A DNA stretch of 64,000 nucleotides. Origin: an uncultured Myxococcales bacterium (GTDB lineage Bacteria; Myxococcota; Myxococcia; Myxococcales; Myxococcaceae). Made by a program: the position numbers and the translations under genes. This document shows, piece by piece, positions 1-9,443 of this stretch. Below the pieces are notes generated by a model that made no database searches, was not told where the DNA came from, and saw nothing but the letters and a program-made list of their open reading frames with translations. The stretch covers positions 682,001 to 746,000 of the forward strand of contig CALJKW010000055.1 of NCBI GenBank assembly GCA_937980205.1, in the 5' to 3' direction. Position 1 is the first letter of the stretch, and every line of letters begins with the position of its first letter.

Positions 1-1
1 T

Positions 2-445
2 GCGGTGTTCGGACGGTGCCTGTACCTCTTGAAGAACCCCACCGCCGCGGAGGATGCCATGCAGGACGTCTTCGCTAGAGCCATGGCAAACGAAGCGAGC
101 TTCCGCGGGGAAGCGTCTCCGCTCACCTGGCTGATGAAGATCGCGACCCACCACTGCCTGAACCTGATGCGCGGCGACAAGGCAGGCTGGAAGAACGAGT
201 ACACGCAGCAGGAGCTCGTGCGCGGCGAGGCCCACGGCGGCCCCCAGGCGCTCGAAGCCCGCGACGTGGTCCGCCGCACCCTTTCGAAGTTCGACGCAGA
301 GACGCAGGCCGCGGTCATTCACTACTACGTCGACGAGATGACGATGGACGAGGTCGCCGCCCTGCTCGACCGCAGCGTCCCCACGATTCGCAAGCGCCTG
401 CGCGCGTACGCCGAGGCGACCGGCCAGGAGATTCACGAAGCATGA
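2..445 (+). CDS. ECF-type RNA polymerase sigma factor (5' partial)
   Basis: This is the C-terminal part of an extracytoplasmic-function sigma factor; the frame stays open to the left edge, so the true start lies outside the window. Region 2 is visible in AEDAMQDVFARA and in the Trp-rich segment PLTWLMKIATHHCLN. Region 4 follows as an helix-turn-helix: AAVIHYYVDEMTMDEVAALL then SVPTIRKRLRAY. It would direct RNA polymerase to stress or envelope promoters. Its TGA overlaps the ATG of the next gene (ATGA), so it is translationally coupled to a zinc-finger membrane protein that is the obvious anti-sigma candidate. Family assignment is firm; the regulon is unknown. Confidence 0.88.
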   Translation, partial: AVFGRCLYLLKNPTAAEDAMQDVFARAMANEASFRGEASPLTWLMKIATHHCLNLMRGDKAGWKNEYTQQELVRGEAHGGPQALEARDVVRRTLSKFDAETQAAVIHYYVDEMTMDEVAALLDRSVPTIRKRLRAYAEATGQEIHEA

Positions 446-1188
446 CGTCCCACGCCACAGAGCTCAGCTTGAGGAAGCTGTTCGCCGGCGAGGCCGTCGC
501 TCCCGACCTCAAGGCGCACAGCGAGTCGTGCGACGTCTGCCGGGCGAAGCTCAAGACGATCGAGGACGAGCAGAAGAAGTTCGAGTCCGCGATCCCCTTC
601 GAGCGCTTCGCCGCCGGAGTCGAGCGCGCGTCGCGGAATCCGCGCGAGGTGGCTGCGCCGCCGCGCCGGTCGTGGGTGGGGTACGCGGTGGCGCTCGCGG
701 CGAGCGTGCTCATCATTGCCGCGGTGCCGCTGGTCATGCGCGGCGACGGCGGTGGCGGCGGGAATCGGCTCAAGGGCAGCGGCGTCGAGCTGACCGTCGG
801 CGGCACGAACGGGGCTCCGCAGCGCAAGGCGACGAGCAACGTGGCCGAGGCGCTGGCTCCCGGAGAGCGCGTGCTCATCGGCTACAGCGCCGGCGCGAAC
901 CGGTACCTGGTCGCCGTCAGCATCGACGAGCGCGGCGAGGTCGCGGCGATTCCCGAGAGCGGCCAGAGCATGCCGATCAGCGCCGCCGGCCACCTGCCCG
1001 ACGCCATCGAGTTCACCGGCCGCGGCATGGAGCACGTCGTGGTCGTGCTCACCCGCGAGCCGCTGCCGGTGGAGGAGGTCCGCCGCGCGCTGAAGATTCG
1101 CTACGACGAAGCTCGGGGGAACCTCTCGCAGTTGGGACAGCTCGACGTGCCGGGCGAGCAGTTCCACTACACGTTCTTGAAGCCATGA
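442..1188 (+). CDS. Putative zinc-finger anti-sigma factor with periplasmic DUF4384-like domain
   Basis: 248 residues. The N-terminus carries His-x3-Cys-x2-Cys (HSESCDVC, about residues 26-33), the ZAS signature of anti-sigma factors that hold an ECF sigma at the membrane. One membrane segment follows at about 76-97 (VGYAVALAASVLIIAAVPLV). The remaining roughly 150 residues would be periplasmic and contain a beta-rich part (VLIGYSAGANRYLVAVSIDE) resembling DUF4384, a domain known to accompany bacterial caspases. It lies between the sigma and caspase genes with 4-nt overlaps on both sides. The anti-sigma role is inferred from the zinc motif, topology and position; the DUF4384 resemblance is less certain. 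Confidence 0.72.
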   Translation: MTSHATELSLRKLFAGEAVAPDLKAHSESCDVCRAKLKTIEDEQKKFESAIPFERFAAGVERASRNPREVAAPPRRSWVGYAVALAASVLIIAAVPLVMRGDGGGGGNRLKGSGVELTVGGTNGAPQRKATSNVAEALAPGERVLIGYSAGANRYLVAVSIDERGEVAAIPESGQSMPISAAGHLPDAIEFTGRGMEHVVVVLTREPLPVEEVRRALKIRYDEARGNLSQLGQLDVPGEQFHYTFLKP

Positions 1189-2840
1189 GCGTGCGAGCCA
1201 AAGCCTCCGCTCTTGAACAACCGGGTTCGCGTTCGCGTTCGGGTTGCCTCGCGGCGCTGTCGTTGGCGGTCGTCCTGCTCTCGACGGCCGCGTTCGCCGA
1301 CGGCCCCACGCGCCGCTTCGCGCTCGTCGTCGGCAACGACTGGGGCGGCGACGGCACGCGCGATCTCATGTACGCGCGCGACGACGCGCGGAAGATCCAC
1401 GACATCCTCACGCGGCTCGGAGGCGTCCGGAAGGAAGACGCCTTCCTGCTGCTCAACGACTCGTCCGAGTCCCTGGTGAAGGTGCTGGCCGAGGTCGAGA
1501 AGCGCTCCGCCGACGCGCGCGCGCGTGGAGATCGCACCGCGCTGTTCTTCTACTACTCGGGCCACGCGAAGGACGGCGCGCTGCGGCTCGGCTCCTCGAC
1601 GCTGCCGATGGAGTCGCTCAAGGCCCGGCTCGCGCAGGCTCCGGCCGACTTCCGGCTCGCGGTGTTCGACGCCTGCCGCTCTGGCGCCATCACCCGCACG
1701 AAGGGCATGCGGCGGGCTCCGGCCTTCGAGGTCGAGTCCGACGCGCAGCGCGCGGCGAAGGGGCTCGTGATCCTGACGAGCTCGGCGTCGGACGAGGACT
1801 CGCAGGAATCCGACTCCATCGGCGGCTCGTACTTCTCGCATCACCTGGCGTCGGGGCTGCTCGGCGACGCCGACAAGAGCGGAGACGGCCGCGTGTCGCT
1901 GGGCGAGGCCTATGCGTATGCGTACGAGCGCACGGTGGCCGACACCGCCGACAGCGCCGCCGGCCCGCAGCACCCGACGTTCTCGTTCGATCTCGCCGGC
2001 AACGGAGACCTCGTGCTCACGGACGTCATCGAGCGCCGCGAGGGCGTGAAGATCCCCGCGGGGGCCCCGGCCGGCGCGTGGTTCCTCGTCGATCAGCGCG
2101 GCTTCGTCGTCGCGGAGATCGCGAAGACCGAAGGCGTCGAGCGGCTCGTCGCGCTGGCGCCGGGGAAGTACTGGATCAAGCGCCGCCTGCCGGACCACCT
2201 GATGATCGGTGAGATCTCGGTGGCCGCCGGCGAGATCACCGTCGTGAAGCCCAGCGACATGAAGAGCGCCGACTTCAGCGACGACCCGGTGAAGGGCGCG
2301 TACCAGACGATGACGTACACGCGGCACTGGGGCATCGGCGTGAACGGCGGCTACAACCTCGTGTTCGACAAGCCGCTCGAGGCGGGCGGGTACTTCCCGA
2401 GCGCTCCGATGTTCGGGCTCGACGTGACCTTCCACAACGCGTTCGGCCGCGGCTGGACCTTCGCGATGGACGGCGCGTTCGGCTTCGCGCAGGGCAACCT
2501 CCTCATCGGCGGCAGCGAGCAGCTGCCGTACCGCTACTCGGCGCTCGTGCTCGGCCTCACCGGCCTCAAGGAGTGGCCCGAGGGCTGGTGGGTGCCGTTC
2601 GTCGGCATCCGCCTCGCGCTCAACATCATGAGCCGCAACTTCCCCGGCGCCGGCCTGCCCGATCAGGGCTACTCGATCTTCGTCCCCGGCCTGGTGCTGG
2701 GGATGAAGATCCGCATGAGCAAACGTTGGAGCTTCATCGCGCGGACTCGTGTGAACTACCTGCTGTACACGATCGATTCGACCAGGAGCCTCGGCAGCGC
2801 CGAGTTCGCGGGGCTCATCAACTACGAGTTTGGATTATGA
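1185..2840 (+). CDS. Secreted caspase-family (peptidase C14) protein with beta-rich C-terminal domain
   Basis: 551 residues from the ATG that overlaps the preceding TGA. An N-terminal export signal (about 20-38, LAALSLAVVLLSTAAFA) precedes a caspase fold: RFALVVGNDWG strand, catalytic His about 127 in YYSGHAKDG and catalytic Cys about 164 in FDACRSG. Both members of the dyad are intact, so proteolysis is plausible. After residue 290 a carbohydrate- or PEGA-like beta stretch appears, and from about 380 an alternating pattern (GIGVNGGYNLVF, AMDGAFGFAQGN, SFIARTRVNYLLY) ending in aromatic residues looks like an outer-membrane barrel. This places the protease in the periplasm. It is the third gene of a sigma/anti-sigma operon and overlaps the next gene by 4 nt. 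Confidence 0.85.
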   Translation: MSVRAKASALEQPGSRSRSGCLAALSLAVVLLSTAAFADGPTRRFALVVGNDWGGDGTRDLMYARDDARKIHDILTRLGGVRKEDAFLLLNDSSESLVKVLAEVEKRSADARARGDRTALFFYYSGHAKDGALRLGSSTLPMESLKARLAQAPADFRLAVFDACRSGAITRTKGMRRAPAFEVESDAQRAAKGLVILTSSASDEDSQESDSIGGSYFSHHLASGLLGDADKSGDGRVSLGEAYAYAYERTVADTADSAAGPQHPTFSFDLAGNGDLVLTDVIERREGVKIPAGAPAGAWFLVDQRGFVVAEIAKTEGVERLVALAPGKYWIKRRLPDHLMIGEISVAAGEITVVKPSDMKSADFSDDPVKGAYQTMTYTRHWGIGVNGGYNLVFDKPLEAGGYFPSAPMFGLDVTFHNAFGRGWTFAMDGAFGFAQGNLLIGGSEQLPYRYSALVLGLTGLKEWPEGWWVPFVGIRLALNIMSRNFPGAGLPDQGYSIFVPGLVLGMKIRMSKRWSFIARTRVNYLLYTIDSTRSLGSAEFAGLINYEFGL

Positions 2841-3751
2841 AAAAGCTCATCGCCTGCATGCTCGTCCTGAGCGCCTGCGGAACCTGGTCGAACGAGGACC
2901 TGGAGTACCTCTACGCGATTCCGCGCAAAGAGGCGCTGCGCTCGCAGCTCGGCAGCACGGGCAACACGACCCAGCAGCCGCTGTCCGTCGGTGACCCGTC
3001 CCAGACGTACGACAAGACGAAAGGCGAGAGCGACCAGTTCAACACTTTCATCGACGGCATCCTGACCGCGCTGGATTTCATTCGGTCGATTCCTCCTACG
3101 ACGCGAAAGTCGGACTCCCGAATCTGGGGACCCTACCCGGATGAGCAGAACCAGGGGTTCGACGTGCGGGTCGTGATCTCGCGGTCGGACAAGATGAACT
3201 ACACGTGGTCGATCGACATGAAGAAGCGCGGCACCGAGGACTACTTCACGATCGGCGGCGGCGACTTCAAGGCGACGCAGACCCTGCGCAAGGGTCGCGG
3301 GCACATGTTCTTCGACGCCGCGACGGCCAACGCGCGCCTGATGAAGGAGATGAAGGCCAGCGACCCTGCGCGGGTCGACATTGGCTACTCGACCGACACG
3401 GACCCGATCATCGTCGAGATGGACCTCGCGTTCGACGGCGGCGTCACGCTCGGCTACGCGTACAACGGCAACTCCGACAAGTCCGCGGTGCTCCAGTACG
3501 TCGCGACGAACCCGGCGGACACCAATATCCGCAAGGCCAGCTACGTCGCCGGGTGGACGAGCAACACTGCGGGTCGCGCCGACTTCGTCGTGCTCGAGGG
3601 CGCGTACGTCGGCGGAACCGGCACCGAGTGCTGGGACGAAGGCCACACGGTCGTCTACGCGCAGGGCTACGACGGCGGAGCCCGCGTGGAGATTGGCGAC
3701 AAGACGAAGTGCGCTGAACCGCCTGAACTCAAGCCATTGCCGTCGCCGTAA
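2837..3751 (+). CDS. Lipoprotein of the sigma/caspase operon, unknown function
   Basis: 304 residues starting at the ATG that overlaps the caspase stop. It opens with a lipoprotein signal, MKKLIACMLVLSAC, with the lipidated Cys at residue 14. The mature part contains NYTWSIDMKKRGTEDYF and FDGGVTLGYAYNGN, suggesting an all-beta protein, and ends with a low-complexity Pro-rich tail. No family is recognised. Its fixed position behind sigma, anti-sigma and caspase genes, all with 4-nt overlaps, makes it a likely partner or substrate-side component of the same envelope response. That role is inference only. Confidence 0.75.
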   Translation: MKKLIACMLVLSACGTWSNEDLEYLYAIPRKEALRSQLGSTGNTTQQPLSVGDPSQTYDKTKGESDQFNTFIDGILTALDFIRSIPPTTRKSDSRIWGPYPDEQNQGFDVRVVISRSDKMNYTWSIDMKKRGTEDYFTIGGGDFKATQTLRKGRGHMFFDAATANARLMKEMKASDPARVDIGYSTDTDPIIVEMDLAFDGGVTLGYAYNGNSDKSAVLQYVATNPADTNIRKASYVAGWTSNTAGRADFVVLEGAYVGGTGTECWDEGHTVVYAQGYDGGARVEIGDKTKCAEPPELKPLPSP

Positions 3752-3864
3752 CTCGCCGCCACCCCGCGAGCCGTCAGGGCCAGCGGCCTCGACCGCCGGT
3801 CGCATCGCCGAAGCCCTCAAGCCGCTGCCGCCCTTTGCCGACCCGTGATACGTCCCGCGGCGCG

Positions 3865-5051
3865 ATGAACGCCGCCTTCTACGATCACCTAAGCGCCCAG
3901 CTCACCTCCATCCGCGATCAAGGTCTGTTCAAGACCGAGCGCGTGATCACCAGCCACCAGCGCGCAGCGATCACCGTGCAGGGCGGCAAAGAGGTCCTCA
4001 ACTTCTGCGCGAACAACTACCTCGGCCTCGCCGACTCCCCGGACCTGATCAAGGCCGCCAAGGAAGGCCTCGACGCCCACGGCTTCGGCATGTCCTCCGT
4101 GCGCTTCATCTGCGGCACCCAGGACGTTCACAAGGAGCTCGAAGCGCGCCTCTCCAAGTTCCTCGGCATGGAGGACACCATCCTCTTCTCCTCCTGCTGG
4201 GACGCCAACGGCGGCCTCTTCGAGATCGTCCTCGGCGAAGAAGACGCGGTCATCTCCGACGCCCTCAACCACGCCTCGATCATCGACGGCATCCGCCTGT
4301 CGAAGGCCCAGCGCTTCCGCTACGCGAACAACGATCTCAACGATCTCGAAGCGAAGCTGAAAGAAGCCGGCAACGCCCGCTTCAAGCTCATCGCCACCGA
4401 CGGCGTCTTCTCGATGGACGGCGTCATCGCGAACCTCAAAGGCATCTGCGATCTCGCCGACAAGTACGACGCGATGGTCATGGTCGACGACTCGCACGCC
4501 GTCGGCTTCACCGGCGACAAGGGCCGCGGCACCCACGAGCTCAATAACGTCATGGGCCGCGTCGACATCATCACCGGCACCCTCGGCAAGGCCCTCGGCG
4601 GCGCCAGCGGCGGGTACGTCGCGGCCAGGAAGCCCGTCGTCGACCTGCTGCGCCAGCGCGCCCGCCCGTACCTGTTCTCCAACACGCTGATGCCGGCGAT
4701 CGCGCACGCCACCCTCGCCTGCCTCGATCTCCTCGAGAGGTCCGACGCGCCGCGCGCGAAGCTGCGCGAGAACAGCGCCTACTTCCGCTCCGAGATGACC
4801 AAGGCCGGCTTCAAGCTCGCCGGCGCCGGCCACCCGATCATCCCCGTCATGCTCGGCGACGCGAAGCTCGCGCAGCGCTTCGCCGAAGCGATGCTCCAGG
4901 AAGGCATCTACGTCATCGGCTTCAGCTTCCCCGTCGTGCCCCGCGACCAGGCGCGCATCCGCACGCAGATGTCCGCTGCGCACGACAAGAAGCACCTCGA
5001 TCAGTGCATCGCCGCCTTCGTCAAGGTCGGCAAGAACCTCGGAGTCATCTC

Positions 5052-5055
<4 letters not shown>
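3865..5055 (+). CDS. kbl: 2-amino-3-ketobutyrate CoA ligase (glycine C-acetyltransferase)
   Basis: 396 residues, close to the 398 of the E. coli enzyme. It cleaves 2-amino-3-oxobutyrate with CoA to glycine and acetyl-CoA, the second step of threonine breakdown. This is an alpha-oxoamine synthase fold-type I PLP enzyme: NFCANNYLGLA near 46-56, the Asp208/His211 pair in MVDDSHAVG, and the Schiff-base Lys about 242 in GTLGKALGGASGG. The ATG at 3865 was preferred over an upstream in-frame ATG at 3835 because MNAAFYDHL matches where family members begin. The next gene, tdh, overlaps by 4 nt (GTGA), pairing the two enzymes that share the unstable intermediate. Confidence 0.95.
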
Positions 5056-6076
<1,021 letters not shown>

Positions 6077-6080
<4 letters not shown>

Positions 6081-6724
6081 AGAAGCCCGCGAAGGTTGCC
6101 AAGAAGCTGTTCGTCGCGATGGCCGGGAACATCGGCGCGGGGAAGACCACCGCCGCCAAGATGATCTCGCAGAAGTTCGGCTTCGAGCTCTTCGACGAGC
6201 CCGTCATCGATAACCGCTTCTTGAAGCACTACTACGCCGACATGCGCCGCTGGAGCTTCACGCTCCAGCTCGAGTTCCTCATCAAGCGCGTCGAGCACCA
6301 CGAGCTCATCCGCCGCGTCTCGAAGTCCTGCATCCAGGACCGCACGCTCCACGAGGACCCGGAGATCTTCGCGAAGTACCTGCACGGCCTCGGCAACATG
6401 ACCGACGCCGAGCTCGACCTCTACTTCGACTACTTCAAGCGCCTCTCCAAGGACATCGCCCACCCCGACAAGGTGATCTGCTTCGACGTCCCGCGCGTCG
6501 ACGTGCTGCTCAAGCGCATCAAGAGCCGCGGCCGCGACGAGGAGAAGGGCATCCAAGCCGCCTTCCTCCGCGGCTTGAACGGCTACTACGGCACCTTCCC
6601 CATGGTGCTCTCGAACAAGTACGGCATCGACACGCTCACCATCGACGTCACCGCGCTCGACATCCGCGACGGCAAGGGCCGCGAGGAGTTCCTCGATCGG
6701 GTGTCGACGTTCTTCGCCGCATGA
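6077..6724 (+). CDS. Deoxynucleoside kinase (dNK/dCK-dGK family)
   Basis: 215 residues. It would phosphorylate deoxynucleosides for nucleotide salvage. The P-loop GNIGAGKTT is at residues 17-25, the DRT motif (family Asp/Glu-Arg-Ser/Thr) at 88-90, and a lid-like Arg-rich stretch occurs in RIKSRGRDEEKG. The start is taken as the GTG overlapping the tdh stop; an in-frame ATG 42 nt downstream would begin just before the P-loop and is the alternative. Substrate preference cannot be read from the sequence. It sits in a tightly coupled run with threonine catabolism genes and a thioesterase, without an obvious metabolic link. Confidence 0.85.
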
Positions 6725-7206
6725 GCACTCCGCGCGTTGTCGAGATGGCGAGGCTGCTGCTTCCCGGCGAGGCGAACGCGCTGAACGCGGCGTTCGGCGG
6801 CAGCGTCGTGGGGTGGATCGACATGTGCGCGGCGATCGCGGCGCAGCGGCACTGCAGGCAGACCGTCGTCACCGCGTCGATGGACGACCTGCACTTTCAC
6901 GCGCCGATCAAGGTCGGGTACTCGGTGACGGTGCGCGCCCGCGTCGTCGCCGCGTTCAACACGTCGATCGAGGTCGGAGCGACGGTGCACGCCGAAGATC
7001 CCCACACCGGCATCCGCCAGCTCACGTGCAGCGCGCTCCTGACGTTCGTCGCGCTCGATGCACAGGGGAATCGCCTCAAGGTTCCGCCGCTCGAGCTCGA
7101 CACCGAAGCGGAGAAGAAGGCCGCCGCCGAAGCGTCGACTCGGCGTGCCGAGCGCCTGGCGCGAAAGGACCTGCGCCGCAGCTGGATCGAGCTGCTCACC
7201 TCGTGA
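6721..7206 (+). CDS. Acyl-CoA thioesterase, hotdog fold (YciA/BACH type)
   Basis: 161 residues. Hydrolyses acyl-CoA to free acid and CoA. The layout matches YciA-like hotdog proteins: N-terminal LLLPGEANALNAAFGGSVVGWID containing the Asn and the Gly-Gly helix cap, then the ASMDDLHFHAPIKVG strand and VGATVHAEDPHTG. The C-terminal 35 residues are a charged helical extension. The ATG overlaps the kinase stop codon (ATGA), so this closes the kbl-tdh-kinase operon. The chain length preferred is unknown. Confidence 0.85.
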   Translation: MSTPRVVEMARLLLPGEANALNAAFGGSVVGWIDMCAAIAAQRHCRQTVVTASMDDLHFHAPIKVGYSVTVRARVVAAFNTSIEVGATVHAEDPHTGIRQLTCSALLTFVALDAQGNRLKVPPLELDTEAEKKAAAEASTRRAERLARKDLRRSWIELLTS

Positions 7207-7295
7207 ACGACTGTCGCTCGCGAAGCGACACCGGCCATCGGTCGAGAACCACGTAGGGGCAACTGCGACATGTTCGCGGGCCGATACTGGTCCAC

Positions 7296-9443
7296 ATGCG
7301 AACCGATCGTACGACGACGTCGGGTGCCCCCCCGACTCCCTCCGCCGCACCGGTTGCACCCTCCGCCGTCACGTACACCAGCCCATCCGGCACGGTGTAC
7401 ACGACGCCCGCCGCGAACGAGCCGCTGCGCCAGGGCCACTTCGGCGAGGCCGTCAAAGCGCTGCAGCTGCTCCTCAACAAGGCCGGCGCCCAGCTCGACC
7501 CCGACGGCGTCTTCGGCCCCAAGACGGCCGCCGCGCTGGAGAAGCTCACCGGCTCCGCCGTGTTCGACGACGCCGCCCGCGCGAAGCTCGGCGGCCAGGG
7601 CAGCGCGTACGTCGAGCCGAAGCCCAAGCTGCAGAGCTCGGGCGTCAGCCAGCTGCAGCAGGCGCACGTCCCCAACGCGAACCAGCTCGAGGCCGGCAGC
7701 GTCGCCGACCGCACCCTCTCGATCGCCGAGCAGGAGCTCGGCACCGTCGACCCGATGAAGCGCGGCCCGGACGGCAACTACCAGGGCTGGCAGCACCTGC
7801 AGAACATCTTCGAGAAGACCACCGGCTGGCGCCCCACCGACAAGGAGATCAAGGCGTCGAGCCAGCCCCAGCAGAAGTCGTGGTGCGGCATCTTCGCCGC
7901 GCACGTGCTGCAGGAGGCCGGCGCGAACGTCCGCTGGGATCTCACCAAGGGGAAGATGGTCGGCGACGTGCAGCACGTGCTGGCACCCCGGTACAACGGC
8001 ACCACCTACAAGGCCGAGCGCGCGGCCTTCGAGAACAGCATCCGCCCCGGCGACGTCATCACCGTGACGGGCAAGAACAACCACCACGCCATCGTCACGA
8101 AGGTGAACCCCGACGGCACCGTCGACACCATCGACGGCAACAAGCCGGGCATCGGCCGCGGGAAGCAGAAGCTCTCGGACGTGACGACGTACTACCGCCC
8201 CACCGGCGGCGGCAGCGCGCCGCAGGCCTCGGCGACGACCGGGGCGGCGCAGGTGGCTCCCGCGGCGAACGGCTCGGCCGACGCGAAGGCGCAGGAGCAG
8301 CTCAACGACGCGCTCGGCACCCGCCTCGCCGTCGACGGCAAGGTCGGCCCGAAGACGACGAAGGCCATCTCGCTCTACCAGTCGATGAGCGGCCTGCCCG
8401 TCACCGGCACGCTCGACGACGCCACGCGCGCCGCGCTCGCCAAGGGCACGAAGCCGAACGGCCCGCTGCCCGAGGGCGTGACCGTCAGCGGCGTGCCGCG
8501 CCGCGCGAGCACGAACCCGCTCGAGCAGACGAACGCGGCCGAGGCGGCGATGGCGAAGAACGACGCCCGGTGGAAGGGCGTCAGCGTCGACGACATCGCC
8601 AAGAACCCCGACGCGTTCATCGCGAACTGCTCGCAGGTCGACGGCATGTCGAGCACGGAAGATCAGACGAGCTGCGGCCCCACGTCGGTCATGATCGGCG
8701 TCGTCGCCGGCCGCCCGCAGGCGATGGTCGAGCTCGCGCAGAAGCTCGTCGACGGCAACGGCAACCCGACCGACGCGTGCAAGCGGCTCTTCCCGAAGAT
8801 CGCCGGCCCCGACGGCAAGGAGTACCGCGAGGTCCTCAAGAACATCCGCACCGGCACCTTCCGACCGATCGACGTCACGGTGCTGTCGCGCGGCCTCTAC
8901 GAGGACATGCTCGCCAAGCGCCCCGGCGGGAAGCCGCTCGGCACCACCGGCGAAGATCTCATCGCGCTGCGCTCGAAGCTGAGCTCGCTCGGCGTCTCGA
9001 TCCCCCGCATGGAGCTGCAGTTCTACGGCCCCTCGATGGAGCCGGGCATGGGCCACTGGCAGGTCGGCGTCAACGGCAAGCAGTACAACCCGTGGCCCGA
9101 CGCCAACGGCAAGGTGGGCATCGTCAACGATCCGCAGCACAGCGGCATCGGTCTCATGAAGGGCCGCTTCGGCGACAACTGGGCCAACCTCGAGAAGATC
9201 TACATCGACGACTCGACGGTGCACCGGCAGGTCTACGACTTCGTCGCCATCACCAGCGACGGCTCGGAGATCGTCCCCGACGCCACCAACAAGAACCCGC
9301 CGCTCGTCGACGTGCGCATGACGCGGCAGCCGGACGGCACGTTCAAGGTCGAGAGCTTCGACGCCGCCGAGCTCGAGAAGCAGGGCTACCCGCTCGCGAA
9401 CACCGCCGCGCGCGAGCTCTACGGCAAGGGCGTGTCGATCTAG
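7296..9443 (+). CDS. Leaderless protein with two peptidoglycan-binding domains and two cysteine-peptidase-like domains
   Basis: 715 residues with no signal peptide or membrane segment. Order seen: disordered Thr/Ser/Pro N-terminus (1-40); PG_binding_1 repeat (about 43-98, LRQGHFGEAVKALQLLL and DGVFGPKTAAAL); a CHAP or NlpC-like domain (about 135-300) with Cys197 in KSWCGIFAAHV, His263/264 in NNHHAIVTKV and Asn282; a second PG_binding_1 unit (about 330-383, VDGKVGPKTTKAISLYQ); and a C39/papain-like domain with Cys460 in DQTSCGPTS, His587 in MGHWQVGV and Asn598/Asp602 in QYNPWPD. It is probably a cell-wall-active hydrolase or toxin delivered by a leaderless route. It is a single gene, converging with the cyclase gene by 4 nt. 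Confidence 0.7.
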   Translation: MRTDRTTTSGAPPTPSAAPVAPSAVTYTSPSGTVYTTPAANEPLRQGHFGEAVKALQLLLNKAGAQLDPDGVFGPKTAAALEKLTGSAVFDDAARAKLGGQGSAYVEPKPKLQSSGVSQLQQAHVPNANQLEAGSVADRTLSIAEQELGTVDPMKRGPDGNYQGWQHLQNIFEKTTGWRPTDKEIKASSQPQQKSWCGIFAAHVLQEAGANVRWDLTKGKMVGDVQHVLAPRYNGTTYKAERAAFENSIRPGDVITVTGKNNHHAIVTKVNPDGTVDTIDGNKPGIGRGKQKLSDVTTYYRPTGGGSAPQASATTGAAQVAPAANGSADAKAQEQLNDALGTRLAVDGKVGPKTTKAISLYQSMSGLPVTGTLDDATRAALAKGTKPNGPLPEGVTVSGVPRRASTNPLEQTNAAEAAMAKNDARWKGVSVDDIAKNPDAFIANCSQVDGMSSTEDQTSCGPTSVMIGVVAGRPQAMVELAQKLVDGNGNPTDACKRLFPKIAGPDGKEYREVLKNIRTGTFRPIDVTVLSRGLYEDMLAKRPGGKPLGTTGEDLIALRSKLSSLGVSIPRMELQFYGPSMEPGMGHWQVGVNGKQYNPWPDANGKVGIVNDPQHSGIGLMKGRFGDNWANLEKIYIDDSTVHRQVYDFVAITSDGSEIVPDATNKNPPLVDVRMTRQPDGTFKVESFDAAELEKQGYPLANTAARELYGKGVSI

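Noticed and set aside
528..1184. A long frame leading into the caspase gene from inside the anti-sigma gene
   Set aside because: It is only the open antisense-like reading of GC-rich codons; the ATG at 1185 has a proper overlap with the previous stop and is followed by a signal peptide.
5004..5051. Upstream in-frame ATG extension of tdh inside kbl
   Set aside because: The GTG at 5052 overlapping the kbl stop gives the normal length and N-terminus; the extension would be read from kbl coding sequence.
7296..9443. Phage lysis module
   Set aside because: No holin, spanin, tail or integrase genes on either side; neighbours are metabolic and regulatory chromosomal genes.
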